From an uncultured Paracoccaceae bacterium (GTDB taxonomy: Bacteria > Pseudomonadota > Alphaproteobacteria > Rhodobacterales > Rhodobacteraceae): 64,000 bases of DNA. The notes below the pieces were generated by a model. It worked only from the letters and a program-made list of their open reading frames with translations. It did no database searches and was not told the DNA's origin. Positions within the stretch are counted from its first letter, which is position 1, and each line of letters opens with the position of its first letter. The stretch spans positions 124,001 to 188,000 of the forward strand of contig CAJJAK010000006.1 of assembly GCA_905182165.1 (NCBI GenBank), written 5' to 3'. Below, piece after piece: positions 1-10,592 of the stretch. Position numbers and translations under genes: made by a program.

Positions 1-231
1 ATTTATTAAATTAAATGCTTTCCTGATACATGTAAGCATACCAAGTGCTAAAATATCAATTTTCAATATGCCAAGAGATTGAATATCGTCTTTATCCCAA
101 GAAATTACGGTCCTATCTTTCATTGTGGCATTTTCTATCGGCACCAACTCGTCTAATCGACTATCAGTTATAATAAAGCCACCAACATGTTGTGATAAGT
201 GGCGAGGAAATCCTTGTAGTTTTTCTTTATT
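1..231 (-). CDS. dnaE2: Error-prone DNA polymerase DnaE2, third piece (incomplete at window edge)
   Basis: This continues the polymerase encoded by the pieces at 256-1161 and 1228-1728 after a frame change near 232-256. Read leftwards it holds the conserved [16 protein letters not shown] stretch and then [12 protein letters not shown], the segment that carries the third catalytic aspartate of C-family polymerases. The gene runs off the left edge, so the C-terminal half is outside the window. Confidence 0.85.
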
Positions 232-255
232 CCATATTTATTTAAAAATCTTTCT

Positions 256-1161
256 TTAAATACCTTTTAATAATTCTTTGTCTTTAGTGGGATTCCCCCC
301 CCAACTCCAAATTTCTTTAGATAATATATTAATTGTTGCTGCATCGAGGCCCATCACCTGACCAACTTCTCTAATAGCGCGTTTGCCACGATAATGTATA
401 ACTGTTGCACAAATTCCTGCTCGGTTACGGCCATAGTGCTCATATATGTATTGGATTACTTCTTCACGACGCTCATGTTCGAAATCTACGTCAATATCTG
501 GTGGTTCTTCACGTGCTTCAGACACAAACCTTTCAAAAACCATCGTTCCAATTTCAGGTGAAACAGAGGTTATCCCTAATAGGTAGCAAACAACAGAGTT
601 CGCAGCTGATCCACGCCCTTGGCAGAAGATTCCGCGACTTTTTGCAAAACTAACGATATTATTTACTGTTAAGAAGTAGGGCTCATAATTTAATTTATTT
701 ATTAGATTTAACTCATATTCTAAAAGGTCGAGAACTCTTTTTGACGCTCCTTTCGGATAGCGGAATTTTAATCCTTTTAATGCTAATCGTTTTAATTGTT
801 CTTTAGCACTTTCTGTCTTTAGGTTTTCACATGGATATTCGTATTTTAAGTCACCTAATGAAAAAGAGCATTTTTTAGTAATCTCATTTGCATGCTCAAT
901 AGCTTTGGGATGTTTTTGGAATAAATATTGTATGGTTTTTGGATCTCGCATTCGTTGTTCTGCGTTTGTTAGAGCGCTTTTTCCTAAATTAGCTACTTTC
1001 TTTTTGGTTCTTATGGCAGTTAATACGTCAGTTAATTGCCGCCTTTCGGCCTTATGCATAATTGGTGAAGCAGAAGCAGTAAAAGGTATTTTTAAAAATT
1101 TTGCTAATTTAGTTATTTCTAAAAAATATTCTGAATCCATGCCGTTATACTTTGGACTCAT
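256..1161 (-). CDS. dnaE2: Error-prone DNA polymerase DnaE2, middle piece (palm/catalytic region)
   Basis: Second piece of a C-family translesion polymerase (DnaE2/ImuC) used in damage-induced mutagenesis. It contains the end of the PHP region (YNGMD..., MHKAERRQLTDVLTAIR) and the catalytic block PPDIDVDFEHERREEVIQYIY, whose aspartates bind the metal ions; the FEHERREEV wording is typical of DnaE2 rather than the replicative DnaE1. The first ATG here is only the first after the break: homologous residues begin upstream near 1175. The frame changes again near 250. Sequencing indels are more likely than a true pseudogene because both sides remain well conserved. Confidence 0.9.
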   Translation of the reverse strand: MSPKYNGMDSEYFLEITKLAKFLKIPFTASASPIMHKAERRQLTDVLTAIRTKKKVANLGKSALTNAEQRMRDPKTIQYLFQKHPKAIEHANEITKKCSFSLGDLKYEYPCENLKTESAKEQLKRLALKGLKFRYPKGASKRVLDLLEYELNLINKLNYEPYFLTVNNIVSFAKSRGIFCQGRGSAANSVVCYLLGITSVSPEIGTMVFERFVSEAREEPPDIDVDFEHERREEVIQYIYEHYGRNRAGICATVIHYRGKRAIREVGQVMGLDAATINILSKEIWSWGGNPTKDKELLKGI

Positions 1162-1227
1162 AATTAATGAAGTATATTTTGGAAAATGATATATTAATTT
1201 TTTTACTTGCTCTAATTACTAAGGATA

Positions 1228-1728
1228 TTAATTTTTCCCTTTATATAAGGTGGGTGGTTGTACCAAAAAATATATATTTTTAGTATTTTGTATAATATCA
1301 GTGAGATTGAGGTAACATTTTCCTTTTGGAGCTCTTAAATTTCCAAGAGATAAAAGTTTAGTTAATTCGCTCCACCCATGTTTATTGATGGGTAAAGCCG
1401 TAATAATTAGTTTTTCTTTAAGTACTAAACGAGTAGCAGGTAGTAATTTGGGAATATTATATATTTGTGCAGATGGGTTCAATTTTGAATTTTGTTTAAT
1501 TGGACCAATTTTTCCGTATTTATGATCAATTCTTTTACGTTTATTTACCTGATGATAAATCTCTTTTAATTCTGAATAAGCTCGTATTATCCCTGCCACA
1601 GAGTTTTCATCGGCAATCGCAATACTTTCCAACCCCATCAATGCGGCCAACTGTGCGTATTCTTCTGGGCTTGATCCACCTTTCAAAAAGGTGAAGTTGG
1701 ATGTGATATTTAATTCAGAGAATCTCAT
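1228..1728 (-). CDS. dnaE2: Error-prone DNA polymerase DnaE2, N-terminal PHP piece
   Basis: The N-terminus, starting FSELNITSNFTFLKGGSSPEEYAQLAA, is the PHP domain of a DnaE2-type polymerase. The open frame stops at 1228-1230, about 170 residues in, and homology resumes in the piece ending at 1161, so at least one indel lies between 1165 and 1230. imuA/imuB, which often sit directly upstream of dnaE2, are absent: the next gene upstream is a divergent NDUFA9-like gene. I saw no clear GTTC-N7-GTTC SOS box in the 130-base intergenic region. Confidence 0.88.
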   Translation of the reverse strand: MRFSELNITSNFTFLKGGSSPEEYAQLAALMGLESIAIADENSVAGIIRAYSELKEIYHQVNKRKRIDHKYGKIGPIKQNSKLNPSAQIYNIPKLLPATRLVLKEKLIITALPINKHGWSELTKLLSLGNLRAPKGKCYLNLTDIIQNTKNIYFLVQPPTLYKGKN

Positions 1729-1858
1729 TTCAATACTATATTCACGTTTTGTTCTTTTGTGTAGATTTTATTCAGAATACCATTAATGAATATGTTTAGG
1801 CTTGCGTGGTGCTTATCTTACTAGTAATTCAACACAATATTCTAGAAAGGTTTAGTTG

Positions 1859-2836
1859 ATGTCTAATCTCGTAACAATTTTTGGTGGTTCAGGATTTTTA
1901 GGGCGTTACATAGCATCTCGAATGGCCCGGCAAGGTTGGAGAGTTAGGGTGGCTGTGCGCCGTCCTAATGAAGCTTTATTCGCCCGTACTTATGGTGGCG
2001 TGGGGCAGGTTGAACCAGTTTTGGCAAATATACGAGATGAAGAAAGTACTAGAAAAGCGATTAAAGGTGCTAAAGTGGTTATTAACTGTGTTGGAATACT
2101 GCTTGAAGATAGGCGTCAAAAATTTCAGTCAGTCCAAGTCCAAGGTGCTGAACGCATTGCCAGACTTTCATCAATTGAAGGAGTTGAGCGTTTAGTACAT
2201 ATCTCTGCAATTGGTGCTAATACAAATTCTGAAAGTATTTCTGCGCGAACCAAAGGAGAAGGAGAGAAGTCCGTATTAAAGGCCTTTCCTACTGCAGTGA
2301 TATTAAGACCCTCAATCGTTTTTGGCGTTGAAGATGGTTTTTTTAATCGTTTTGCAGCAATGTCTAGAATATCGCCTGTTTTACCTTTGATTGGCGCTGA
2401 CACATCTTTTCAACCTGTTTATGTAGATGATGTGGCTCTAGCAGCATCAAGTGCCGCGTTAGGGGAGGTTCCAAATGGTATTTATGAGCTTGGGGGACCT
2501 GACATTGAAACTTTTAGAAAATTGATTGAGAGAATGCTTAAAGTTGTTAGACGAAAAAAATTGATCATTAATCAACCTATGATAGCTGCAAAGATTTTAT
2601 CTTATAATTTGGATATGCTTCAAATTATCTCCTTTAATATTTTTAAGAACTTTATAATAACTCGTGATCAAGTAAAGCAATTAGCTTTAGATAATATCGT
2701 AACAAATAACGTAGGAACATTTGTCGATTTTGGAATAACGCCACAATCGATGGATGCTATTTTAGAAAGTTATTTATATCAGTACCGCCCATATGGCCAA
2801 TATACTAGTATACATGAAAGTGCTGGGGACAATTAA
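1859..2836 (+). CDS. Complex I NDUFA9-like NAD(P)-binding protein
   Basis: Atypical short-chain dehydrogenase of the NDUFA9 type, about 325 residues. The N-terminal Rossmann motif GGSGFLGRYIASRMA is followed by VRVAVRRP and, around residue 80, INCVGIL. Bacterial members are often called complex I NDUFA9 subunit family proteins, but most alphaproteobacterial ones have no proven role and could act as quinone- or sugar-related reductases. I chose ATG at 1859 over TTG at 1856 because GAAAGG lies about 8 bases upstream. The gene is convergent with uppP and the stop codons overlap by four bases. The frame is intact. Confidence 0.85.
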   Translation: MSNLVTIFGGSGFLGRYIASRMARQGWRVRVAVRRPNEALFARTYGGVGQVEPVLANIRDEESTRKAIKGAKVVINCVGILLEDRRQKFQSVQVQGAERIARLSSIEGVERLVHISAIGANTNSESISARTKGEGEKSVLKAFPTAVILRPSIVFGVEDGFFNRFAAMSRISPVLPLIGADTSFQPVYVDDVALAASSAALGEVPNGIYELGGPDIETFRKLIERMLKVVRRKKLIINQPMIAAKILSYNLDMLQIISFNIFKNFIITRDQVKQLALDNIVTNNVGTFVDFGITPQSMDAILESYLYQYRPYGQYTSIHESAGDN

Positions 2837-3273
2837 TTATAGGCAATTGCCAATAATAATACTCCTAATAATATTCGATAAATTACATAAGGTGTGAAGC
2901 TTATTGAGTTCAATAATCGCATCATGATAGTTAACGTTAAAAAAGCGAAGATAAAACTAAGGCAAATTACTATTATGGCGTCATTGAAATGATTAAAATC
3001 TACTTTGTGCCATACATCAATTATTTCTAATGACCCAGAAGCCAGAATTGTTGGGATTGACATCAACATTGCAATTCTTGCAGCGCTTTTTCGTTTATAT
3101 CCAAGTATTCGAGCGGCAGTTATTGTGGCGCCAGATCTTGAGGTTCCAGGAATTAAAGCCGCAGATTGCCAAAGCCCCATAATGAGTGCTTCTTTTATGC
3201 TGTAGTTTAGATTAATTTTCTTACTAAAACTAAAGCGGTCAGCCAAGTATAGAAAAATCCCAAAGATTATCAT
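2833..3273 (-). CDS. uppP: Undecaprenyl-diphosphatase UppP, C-terminal piece
   Basis: C-terminal part of the membrane phosphatase that recycles undecaprenyl diphosphate for cell-wall synthesis. It has the second signature of the family, ALIPGTSRSGATI, with the conserved serine/arginine, followed by several membrane helices ending in YVIYRILLGVLLLAIAYN. Homology begins upstream of the first ATG: the same frame reads back through a TGA near 3309 to a frame change near 3350, where the N-terminal piece joins. Two lesions therefore separate the halves. Confidence 0.9.
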   Translation of the reverse strand: MIIFGIFLYLADRFSFSKKINLNYSIKEALIMGLWQSAALIPGTSRSGATITAARILGYKRKSAARIAMLMSIPTILASGSLEIIDVWHKVDFNHFNDAIIVICLSFIFAFLTLTIMMRLLNSISFTPYVIYRILLGVLLLAIAYN

Positions 3274-3319
3274 TGTCCAACCTATAACTTTTAAAGTTGA
3301 AAGATCTAATCAAGAGTAC

Positions 3320-3670
3320 TTACTTAAAATTAAACCTAATATAATAACTGGTATAAACAACTAAATTAGAAACTTTGTAAGCTAAAGGCATATTTTTGTT
3401 TCCAGCCACCAAATCAGAAAATCCCTTTAAAATTGATAGGCTGTCTCTAAAAAAATATATAACAACGGCTAGTAGCGTCCCCACATGAACAGAAACATCG
3501 ATCAAAAGGCCCTGATCAGGAAAATTCGTAAAGCTTGGTAAAAGAATTAAGTGCCCAGAAGACGATATAGGCAAAAACTCAGTAATCCCTTGGATTAATG
3601 CTAATGAAAGTAAGTGGTAAAAGGTCAATGATTTTGTATCCAACGATTCGTACGTGACTTTAGATAACAT
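3320..3670 (-). CDS. uppP: Undecaprenyl-diphosphatase UppP, N-terminal piece
   Basis: N-terminal half of UppP (BacA family). The first family signature, LIQGITEFLPISSSGHLIL, carries the catalytic glutamate and serine/histidine, and DVSVHVGTLLAVVIYF follows. The last 15 or so residues before the stop are out of frame; the true protein shifts near 3350 and continues in 2833-3273. It is divergent from gltD. The 164 bases between them (3671-3834) are very AT-rich and should hold both promoters; no clear operator was seen. Confidence 0.9.
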   Translation of the reverse strand: MLSKVTYESLDTKSLTFYHLLSLALIQGITEFLPISSSGHLILLPSFTNFPDQGLLIDVSVHVGTLLAVVIYFFRDSLSILKGFSDLVAGNKNMPLAYKVSNLVVYTSYYIRFNFK

Positions 3671-3834
3671 TAACCTATATGTATAATCACATAGCTTTGA
3701 AAGCTAATACATTGAATGATATGTTTAAAAATTTAACACTGAAACTACTGTAATTCAGTTATTATTCCATTATTTGCTTTATTTTTTTATATTTATACTG
3801 TAATAAGATCCTTCAAATCAAAAAAAGAGCCCAA

Positions 3835-5271
<1,437 letters not shown>

Positions 5272-5275
5272 AAAG

Positions 5276-5764
5276 ATGAAAAAAAATAAAAAAAACTGGG
5301 TTTCTAATCAAGAATCAATGAGAAAATATGTATCCCAGCACGGTATGTATAATGAAGAGGATGAGCATTCTTCTTGTGGAGTTGGTTTGGTTGTTTCAAT
5401 AAACGCTAAACCATCAAGGAAAGTTGTTGAAAATGGTATCAATGCTTTAAAAGCTGTTTGGCATCGTGGTGCGGTAGATGCGGATGGTAAAACAGGAGAT
5501 GGTGCTGGCATCCATCTGCAAATCCCTGTTCCATTTTTTTATGATCAAATTCGTAGAACAGGGCATGAGCCCAAAATGAATGAATTAATAGCAGTTGGAA
5601 TGGTTTTTTTACCTAGAATTGATTTTGGGGCACAAGAAGCTTGCCGGACCATTATCGAATCTGAGATCCTAAAAATGGGTTACTCAATTTATGGTTGGCG
5701 CCATGTTCCTGTTAAAGTTTCCTGCCTTGGGAGAAAAAGCGAATTTAACTCGTCCAGAAATTGA
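5276..5764 (+). CDS. gltB: Glutamate synthase large subunit GltB, N-terminal glutaminase piece
   Basis: Start of the ~1,465-residue alpha subunit. The class II glutamine amidotransferase nucleophile is Cys34 in HSSCGVGLVV; the 33 residues before it would be a propeptide removed during maturation, as in known GltB. WHRGAVDADGKTGDGAG is the conserved substrate-site segment. I start at ATG 5276, just after gltD, rather than the upstream in-frame TTG at 5258 inside gltD. The last residues are out of frame: the break is near 5715, after GWRHVPV, and the protein continues in 5691-8477. Confidence 0.93.
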   Translation: MKKNKKNWVSNQESMRKYVSQHGMYNEEDEHSSCGVGLVVSINAKPSRKVVENGINALKAVWHRGAVDADGKTGDGAGIHLQIPVPFFYDQIRRTGHEPKMNELIAVGMVFLPRIDFGAQEACRTIIESEILKMGYSIYGWRHVPVKVSCLGRKSEFNSSRN

Positions 5765-8477
5765 GCAAATCTTAATTTCTAACTCTAAAGGAGTTGAAGA
5801 AGAGACATTTGAGCGAGAGCTTTATGTTATTCGCCGACGGATTGAAAAGCAAGCACTTGGTATGAAAGACTTATATGTTGCTTCACTAAGTTGTAGATCA
5901 ATAATCTACAAAGGGATGATGCTTGCTGAACAAGTTGCTGAATTTTATCCCGATCTTCAAGACGAACGGTTTCAAAGTACATTTGCCATATACCATCAGC
6001 GATATTCAACTAATACTTTTCCACAGTGGTGGCTTGCACAACCATTCAGAATGTTAGCTCATAATGGTGAAATTAATACTTTTAAAGGAAATTTAAATTG
6101 GATGAAAAGCCATGAAATTCGCATGGCTGGCGCGACATTTGGCAATTATGCAGAGGATATAAAACCTATTATTTCAGCTGGTTCTTCTGATTCTGCTGCA
6201 TTAGACGCAGTTTTTGAAATGATGGTTAGGGGTGGAAGAAACGCACCAATGGCAAAGACCATGATGATTCCAGAAAGTTGGTCTAAGTTAACCGCAGAGA
6301 TGCCAAAAAAATGGCAAAACATGTATGCATATTGTAATTCTGTTATGGAGCCATGGGATGGTCCAGCAGCCCTTGCAATGACTGATGGACGGTGGGTTGC
6401 TGCTGGTCTTGATCGAAGTGGCCTTAGGCCAATGCGTTACGTTGTTACTGGAGATGGATTACTGATTGCTGGCTCAGAAGCAGGAATGGTTTCAGTTAAT
6501 GAGAGTGAGGTTATTGAGAAGGGCGCATTAGGTCCGGGTGAGATGATTGCAGTAGATTTGGATAGAGGAATACTTTTGCATGATAGAGATCTGAAAAATG
6601 AATTAGCTAATTCTGCACCATTTGACGATTGGGCAAGTAAAATTATTGATTTGGAAAAAGTAACTAAAGGTAAAGAATTCCAATGCTTTTTTGGTAAAGA
6701 ATTACGTCACCGTCAAATGGCTGCTGGTTATTCTATTGAAGATTTAGAAACTATACTTGCTCCAATGGCTGAAGATGGAAAAGAAACTCTTGCTTCTATG
6801 GGTGATGACACTCCATCAGCTGTTCTTTCCAAACAATACCGTCCATTATCTCATTATTTCCGCCAAAACTTTTCCCAAGTTACAAATCCACCAATAGACA
6901 GCTTGAGAGAAAATCGGGTTATGAGTTTAAAAACTAGATTTGGAAATTTAAAGAATGTTTTAGATCAAGATAGTAGCCAAACTGAAATACTTGTTTTGGA
7001 TAGCCCGTTTGTAGGTAATGCAAAATTTTCAAAAATGATTAATATTTTTGGAGAGGATGCTATCACTATTGATTGCTCTTTTGATGTCGGATTGGGAGAA
7101 AACGCTCTTTCCAAATCATTGGATCGATTGAAAGTTGAGGCAGAGGATGCAATTCGCTCAGGGGCTGGCCATTTGATATTGACCGACAAAATGCAAAGTG
7201 CCAATAGAATTTCTGTTCCAATGATTTTAGCCACATCCGCTATTCATTCGTGGTTAACGAAGCGGGGATTAAGAACCTTTTGCTCGTTAAATGTGCAATC
7301 TGCTGAGTGTATTGATCCACATTATTTTGCAGTTTTAATTGGATCTGGGGCAACGACAGTTAATGCTTATTTGGCACAGGATAGCATAGCTGACAGGGTG
7401 TCCCGTAAGTTACTCCAAGGTACTATTACAGAAAATATTAAGCGATATCAGACTGCAATCGATCAAGGTCTGTTGAAAATTATGGCAAAGATGGGAATCT
7501 CAATAATTTCCTCATATCGAGGGGGATTAAATTTTGAGGCTGTTGGCTTGTCGCGATCGATGGTGGCGGAGTATTTTCCTGGAATGCAGAGTCGAATTTC
7601 CGGAATTGGAATTACCGGCATACAGAAGAAAGTTGTTGAAATTCACACAAAAGGCTGGAGTCTGGGGCAAGATATTTTACCTATTGGTGGATTTTACAAA
7701 TCACGTCAAAGCGGTGAAAAACATGCTTGGGAAGCTCAAACGATGCATTTAATGCAGGCGGCATGTCAAAAAGGGTCTTTTGATTTGTGGAAGCAATATT
7801 CAAAAAAAATGCAATCAAACCCACCTATTCATTTGAGAGATTTATTAGATATAAAATCTTTAAGAGATCCAATTCCATTAGACGCTGTGGAAAGTATAAC
7901 ATCTATTCGAAAGCGCTTTGTTACACCAGGAATGTCTTTAGGTGCTTTGAGCCCTGAAGCTCATAAAACATTAAATGTTGCAATGAATAGGATTGGTGCA
8001 AAGTCCGATAGTGGTGAGGGTGGTGAAGACCCAGCTCATTTCCACCCAGAGGCAAATGGTGATAATCCATCTGCTAAAATCAAACAAGTTGCTTCAGGAC
8101 GTTTTGGGGTTACTGCTGAATATTTAAATCAATGTGAAGAGTTAGAAATAAAAGTTGCACAAGGAGCTAAACCAGGAGAAGGCGGACAATTGCCTGGAAT
8201 AAAAGTTACTGAATTAATTGCACGATTAAGGCATTCTACAAAAGGTGTAACATTAATTTCACCACCACCGCATCATGACATTTATTCAATTGAGGATTTA
8301 GCACAACTTATTTATGATTTAAAACAAATCAACCCAAGAGCTAAAGTTACTGTAAAATTAGTTGCGTCTTCTGGGGTTGGTACTATTGCAGCAGGAGTTG
8401 CTAAAGCAAAAGCAGATATAATATTAATATCTGGCCATAATGGTGGAACAGGTGCAACTCCACAAACAAGTCGTTAA
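5691..8477 (+). CDS. gltB: Glutamate synthase large subunit GltB, central piece
   Basis: Main piece of GltB. It carries the rest of the glutaminase domain (QRYSTNTFPQWWLAQPFRMLAHNGEINT, GSSDSAALD), the central linker domain, and most of the FMN-binding synthase domain (GEGGEDPAHFHPEANGD, GAKPGEGGQLPG, ISPPPHHDIYSIEDL, ISGHNGGTGATPQTS). The first ATG at 5691 is upstream of the true junction near 5715. The frame breaks again near 8470. Ammonia released in the first domain is channelled to the FMN site. Confidence 0.95.
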   Translation: MVGAMFLLKFPALGEKANLTRPEIEQILISNSKGVEEETFERELYVIRRRIEKQALGMKDLYVASLSCRSIIYKGMMLAEQVAEFYPDLQDERFQSTFAIYHQRYSTNTFPQWWLAQPFRMLAHNGEINTFKGNLNWMKSHEIRMAGATFGNYAEDIKPIISAGSSDSAALDAVFEMMVRGGRNAPMAKTMMIPESWSKLTAEMPKKWQNMYAYCNSVMEPWDGPAALAMTDGRWVAAGLDRSGLRPMRYVVTGDGLLIAGSEAGMVSVNESEVIEKGALGPGEMIAVDLDRGILLHDRDLKNELANSAPFDDWASKIIDLEKVTKGKEFQCFFGKELRHRQMAAGYSIEDLETILAPMAEDGKETLASMGDDTPSAVLSKQYRPLSHYFRQNFSQVTNPPIDSLRENRVMSLKTRFGNLKNVLDQDSSQTEILVLDSPFVGNAKFSKMINIFGEDAITIDCSFDVGLGENALSKSLDRLKVEAEDAIRSGAGHLILTDKMQSANRISVPMILATSAIHSWLTKRGLRTFCSLNVQSAECIDPHYFAVLIGSGATTVNAYLAQDSIADRVSRKLLQGTITENIKRYQTAIDQGLLKIMAKMGISIISSYRGGLNFEAVGLSRSMVAEYFPGMQSRISGIGITGIQKKVVEIHTKGWSLGQDILPIGGFYKSRQSGEKHAWEAQTMHLMQAACQKGSFDLWKQYSKKMQSNPPIHLRDLLDIKSLRDPIPLDAVESITSIRKRFVTPGMSLGALSPEAHKTLNVAMNRIGAKSDSGEGGEDPAHFHPEANGDNPSAKIKQVASGRFGVTAEYLNQCEELEIKVAQGAKPGEGGQLPGIKVTELIARLRHSTKGVTLISPPPHHDIYSIEDLAQLIYDLKQINPRAKVTVKLVASSGVGTIAAGVAKAKADIILISGHNGGTGATPQTSR

Positions 8478-9675
8478 GTATGTTGGTATTCCATGGGAAA
8501 TGGGATTAACTGAAGCGCATCAAGTGCTGTCAATGAATAATCTGCGAGACCGGATAACTTTAAGAACAGATGGTGGATTGCGAACAGGTCGTGATATAGT
8601 TATGGCGGCGATGATGGGAGCGGAAGAATATGGTATAGGAACAGCTGCTTTAATTGCGATGGGTTGTATCATGGTTAGACAATGTCATTCAAACACCTGT
8701 CCAGTTGGTGTTTGTACACAGGACGAAAAACTTAGAGATAAATTTTCTGGTTCAGCAGAAAAAGTAGTACATTTAATAACCTTTTATGCCCAGGAAGTTC
8801 AGGAGATACTTGCCAGCATAGGAGCACATTCGTTAGATGAAGTGGTGGGGCGAGTTGACTTGTTACACCAAGTAAGTAAAGCCTCTCCAAATTTAGATGA
8901 TTTGGATTTAAACCCAATGTTAATAATGGTTGATGGTGCAAAAGAAGCTCAGTTAAATCGATCACGAAATAGGACAGAAGTTGATGATACCTTAGATACT
9001 CAGGTTATCAATGATGCTGCTAGATTTTTTCAATATGGTGAAAAAATGCAATTATCTTATGCAGTAAAAAATACTGATCGAACAATAGGCACAAGAGCTT
9101 CTAGTCATGTAGTTAATAAATTTGGAATGAATAATGAACTTCAATCTAACCAATTAACTCTCAAATTAACGGGATCTGCAGGCCAATCATTAGGAGCTTT
9201 TCTCGTTTCGGGTATAAAAATTGAAGTTACTGGTGATGCAAATGATTATGTAGGTAAAGGACTTTCCGGAGGTGTAATTACAATAAAACCTCATGTATCA
9301 TCTTTATTAATTTCCCATAAAAATACCATAATTGGAAATACTGTTTTGTATGGTGCGACTGATGGAAAGTTATTTGCTTCTGGCCGTGCTGGTGAGAGAT
9401 TTGCTGTTAGAAATTCTGGAGCACATGTGGTTATTGAAGGGTGCGGTACTAATGGTTGTGAATACATGACTGGTGGAATTGCAGTAATTCTTGGCTCAAT
9501 TGGTTCAAATTTTGGAGCAGGTATGACTGGTGGAATGGCTTATCTTTATGATCCTCAAAAAATAGCAAAAACGCAGATCAACTTAGAAACCTTAGTTATA
9601 GCTGATTTATCGGTTGATTATTGGGTAGATCAACTCAAGGTTTTGATTGAAGAACACTGTAAGAGAAACTGGTAG
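8440..9675 (+). CDS. gltB: Glutamate synthase large subunit GltB, C-terminal piece
   Basis: Completes the synthase domain (GIPWEMGLTEAHQVL, LRTDGGLRTGRDIVMAA), then the cysteines of the [3Fe-4S] cluster in CHSNTCPVGVCTQD, and ends with the GXGXG-type beta-helix domain (GKGLSGGVITIKP, GRAGERFAVRNSGAHVVIEG). Homology begins near 8470; residues from the ATG at 8440 up to there are out of frame. The 250 bases after the stop hold no gene and no convincing terminator. Confidence 0.95.
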   Translation: MVEQVQLHKQVVKYVGIPWEMGLTEAHQVLSMNNLRDRITLRTDGGLRTGRDIVMAAMMGAEEYGIGTAALIAMGCIMVRQCHSNTCPVGVCTQDEKLRDKFSGSAEKVVHLITFYAQEVQEILASIGAHSLDEVVGRVDLLHQVSKASPNLDDLDLNPMLIMVDGAKEAQLNRSRNRTEVDDTLDTQVINDAARFFQYGEKMQLSYAVKNTDRTIGTRASSHVVNKFGMNNELQSNQLTLKLTGSAGQSLGAFLVSGIKIEVTGDANDYVGKGLSGGVITIKPHVSSLLISHKNTIIGNTVLYGATDGKLFASGRAGERFAVRNSGAHVVIEGCGTNGCEYMTGGIAVILGSIGSNFGAGMTGGMAYLYDPQKIAKTQINLETLVIADLSVDYWVDQLKVLIEEHCKRNW

Positions 9676-9925
9676 TGTGAAAGAGTTCCAATATTTTAGA
9701 TAACTGGGAAATTGAAAAAATGGCTTTTTTACAAATATGTCCAAAAGAAATGTTAACGCATATACCTTTCCCAATTTCACTAAATGTGGATGAATCAAAC
9801 GTTAGGGCATAATAATTGTTTTTAAATATGGTTTTTCATATAATTGGGCTGTGGCTTTGTATATTCAGGATTGATCTTACCTTCGGCCACGTTAAATTCG
9901 TTGTAAATTATTTAGGATTTAATTG

Positions 9926-10129
9926 ATGTTTCGTTTTTATCACGCACCGTTTTCTCCATTTTGTAGAAAAGTGAGATTGGTATTATCAGAAAAAAAATTA
10001 GAATTTGAATTGATAGAAGAAAAATATTGGGAGAAAAGAAGTGACTTTCTTATTTTGAATCCATCTGGCCAAGTTCCTGTCTTACAAAATAAAAATATTA
10101 TTTTAGCAAGAGACCACTGCAATCTGTGA
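9926..10129 (+). CDS. Glutathione S-transferase family protein, N-terminal piece
   Basis: Thioredoxin-fold half of a GST-like protein: FRFYHAPFSPFCRKVRLVLSEK with a Ser/Cys-containing active-site segment, and NPSGQVPVL with the cis-proline that binds glutathione. The ATG at 9926 is preferred to TTG 9923; AGGA lies about 10 bases upstream. The frame breaks near 10112, where TTAICEYLNEK in the next frame continues the conserved ST-AICEYL helix. The substrate is unknown. Confidence 0.85.
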   Translation: MFRFYHAPFSPFCRKVRLVLSEKKLEFELIEEKYWEKRSDFLILNPSGQVPVLQNKNIILARDHCNL

Positions 10130-10133
10130 GTAT

Positions 10134-10592
10134 TTGAATGAAAAACATCCAGTTTCTGAATTACTTCCAGTTGATCCTGAAGGCCGCGCAGAGGCAAGAA
10201 GATTAATGTTTTGGTTCGATGATAAGTTCAATAGGGAAGTGACTCGTAAATTATTTTATGAACGCATCACAAAAAAAATTATTGGAGGTGGTTTTCCAGA
10301 GGCCAAAAAAGTGAAATCAGGGATGCTGAATATTAAATTTCATATAGATTACATGTCAAAATTGCTTGAAAACAGAAAATGGTTAGCTGGGAATGATATG
10401 AGCTTGGCTGATTTTACAGCAGCAGCACATTTTTCTGTTCTTGATTATAGCTGTGATGTGGATTGGGATAGGAGCTCACTGGTTAAGGATTGGTATGCAA
10501 AAATAAAATCAAGACCTGCTTTTAGGTCATTACTCACTGATCATTTACCAGGGTTCCCTCAACCTATACATTATGCGGATCTTGATTTTTGA
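10134..10592 (+). CDS. Glutathione S-transferase family protein, C-terminal piece
   Basis: All-helical C-terminal domain of the GST begun at 9926. It contains WLAGNDMSLADFTAAAHFSVLDY, the usual N-capping/hydrophobic-staple region, and ends LPGFPQPIHYADLDF. Homology extends upstream of the first ATG to about 10112. The stop overlaps the TTG start of queG by four bases (TTGA), so the genes are translationally coupled. Confidence 0.85.
   Translation: MNEKHPVSELLPVDPEGRAEARRLMFWFDDKFNREVTRKLFYERITKKIIGGGFPEAKKVKSGMLNIKFHIDYMSKLLENRKWLAGNDMSLADFTAAAHFSVLDYSCDVDWDRSSLVKDWYAKIKSRPAFRSLLTDHLPGFPQPIHYADLDF

Noticed and set aside
3300..3315. In-frame TGA inside uppP as a sign of UGA recoding
   Set aside because: TGA is used as a normal stop for several intact genes (e.g. 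queG, allA) and tryptophan is encoded by TGG; a sequence error is simpler.
5691..9675. Programmed ribosomal frameshifting in gltB and others
   Set aside because: The cuts occur in too many unrelated genes, at sites without a common slippery heptamer or a following structure.
9676..9925. A gene or RNA in the 250 bases after gltB
   Set aside because: A minus-strand frame of 63 residues overlaps the gltB end but has no family resemblance, and no structured RNA or good terminator is visible.
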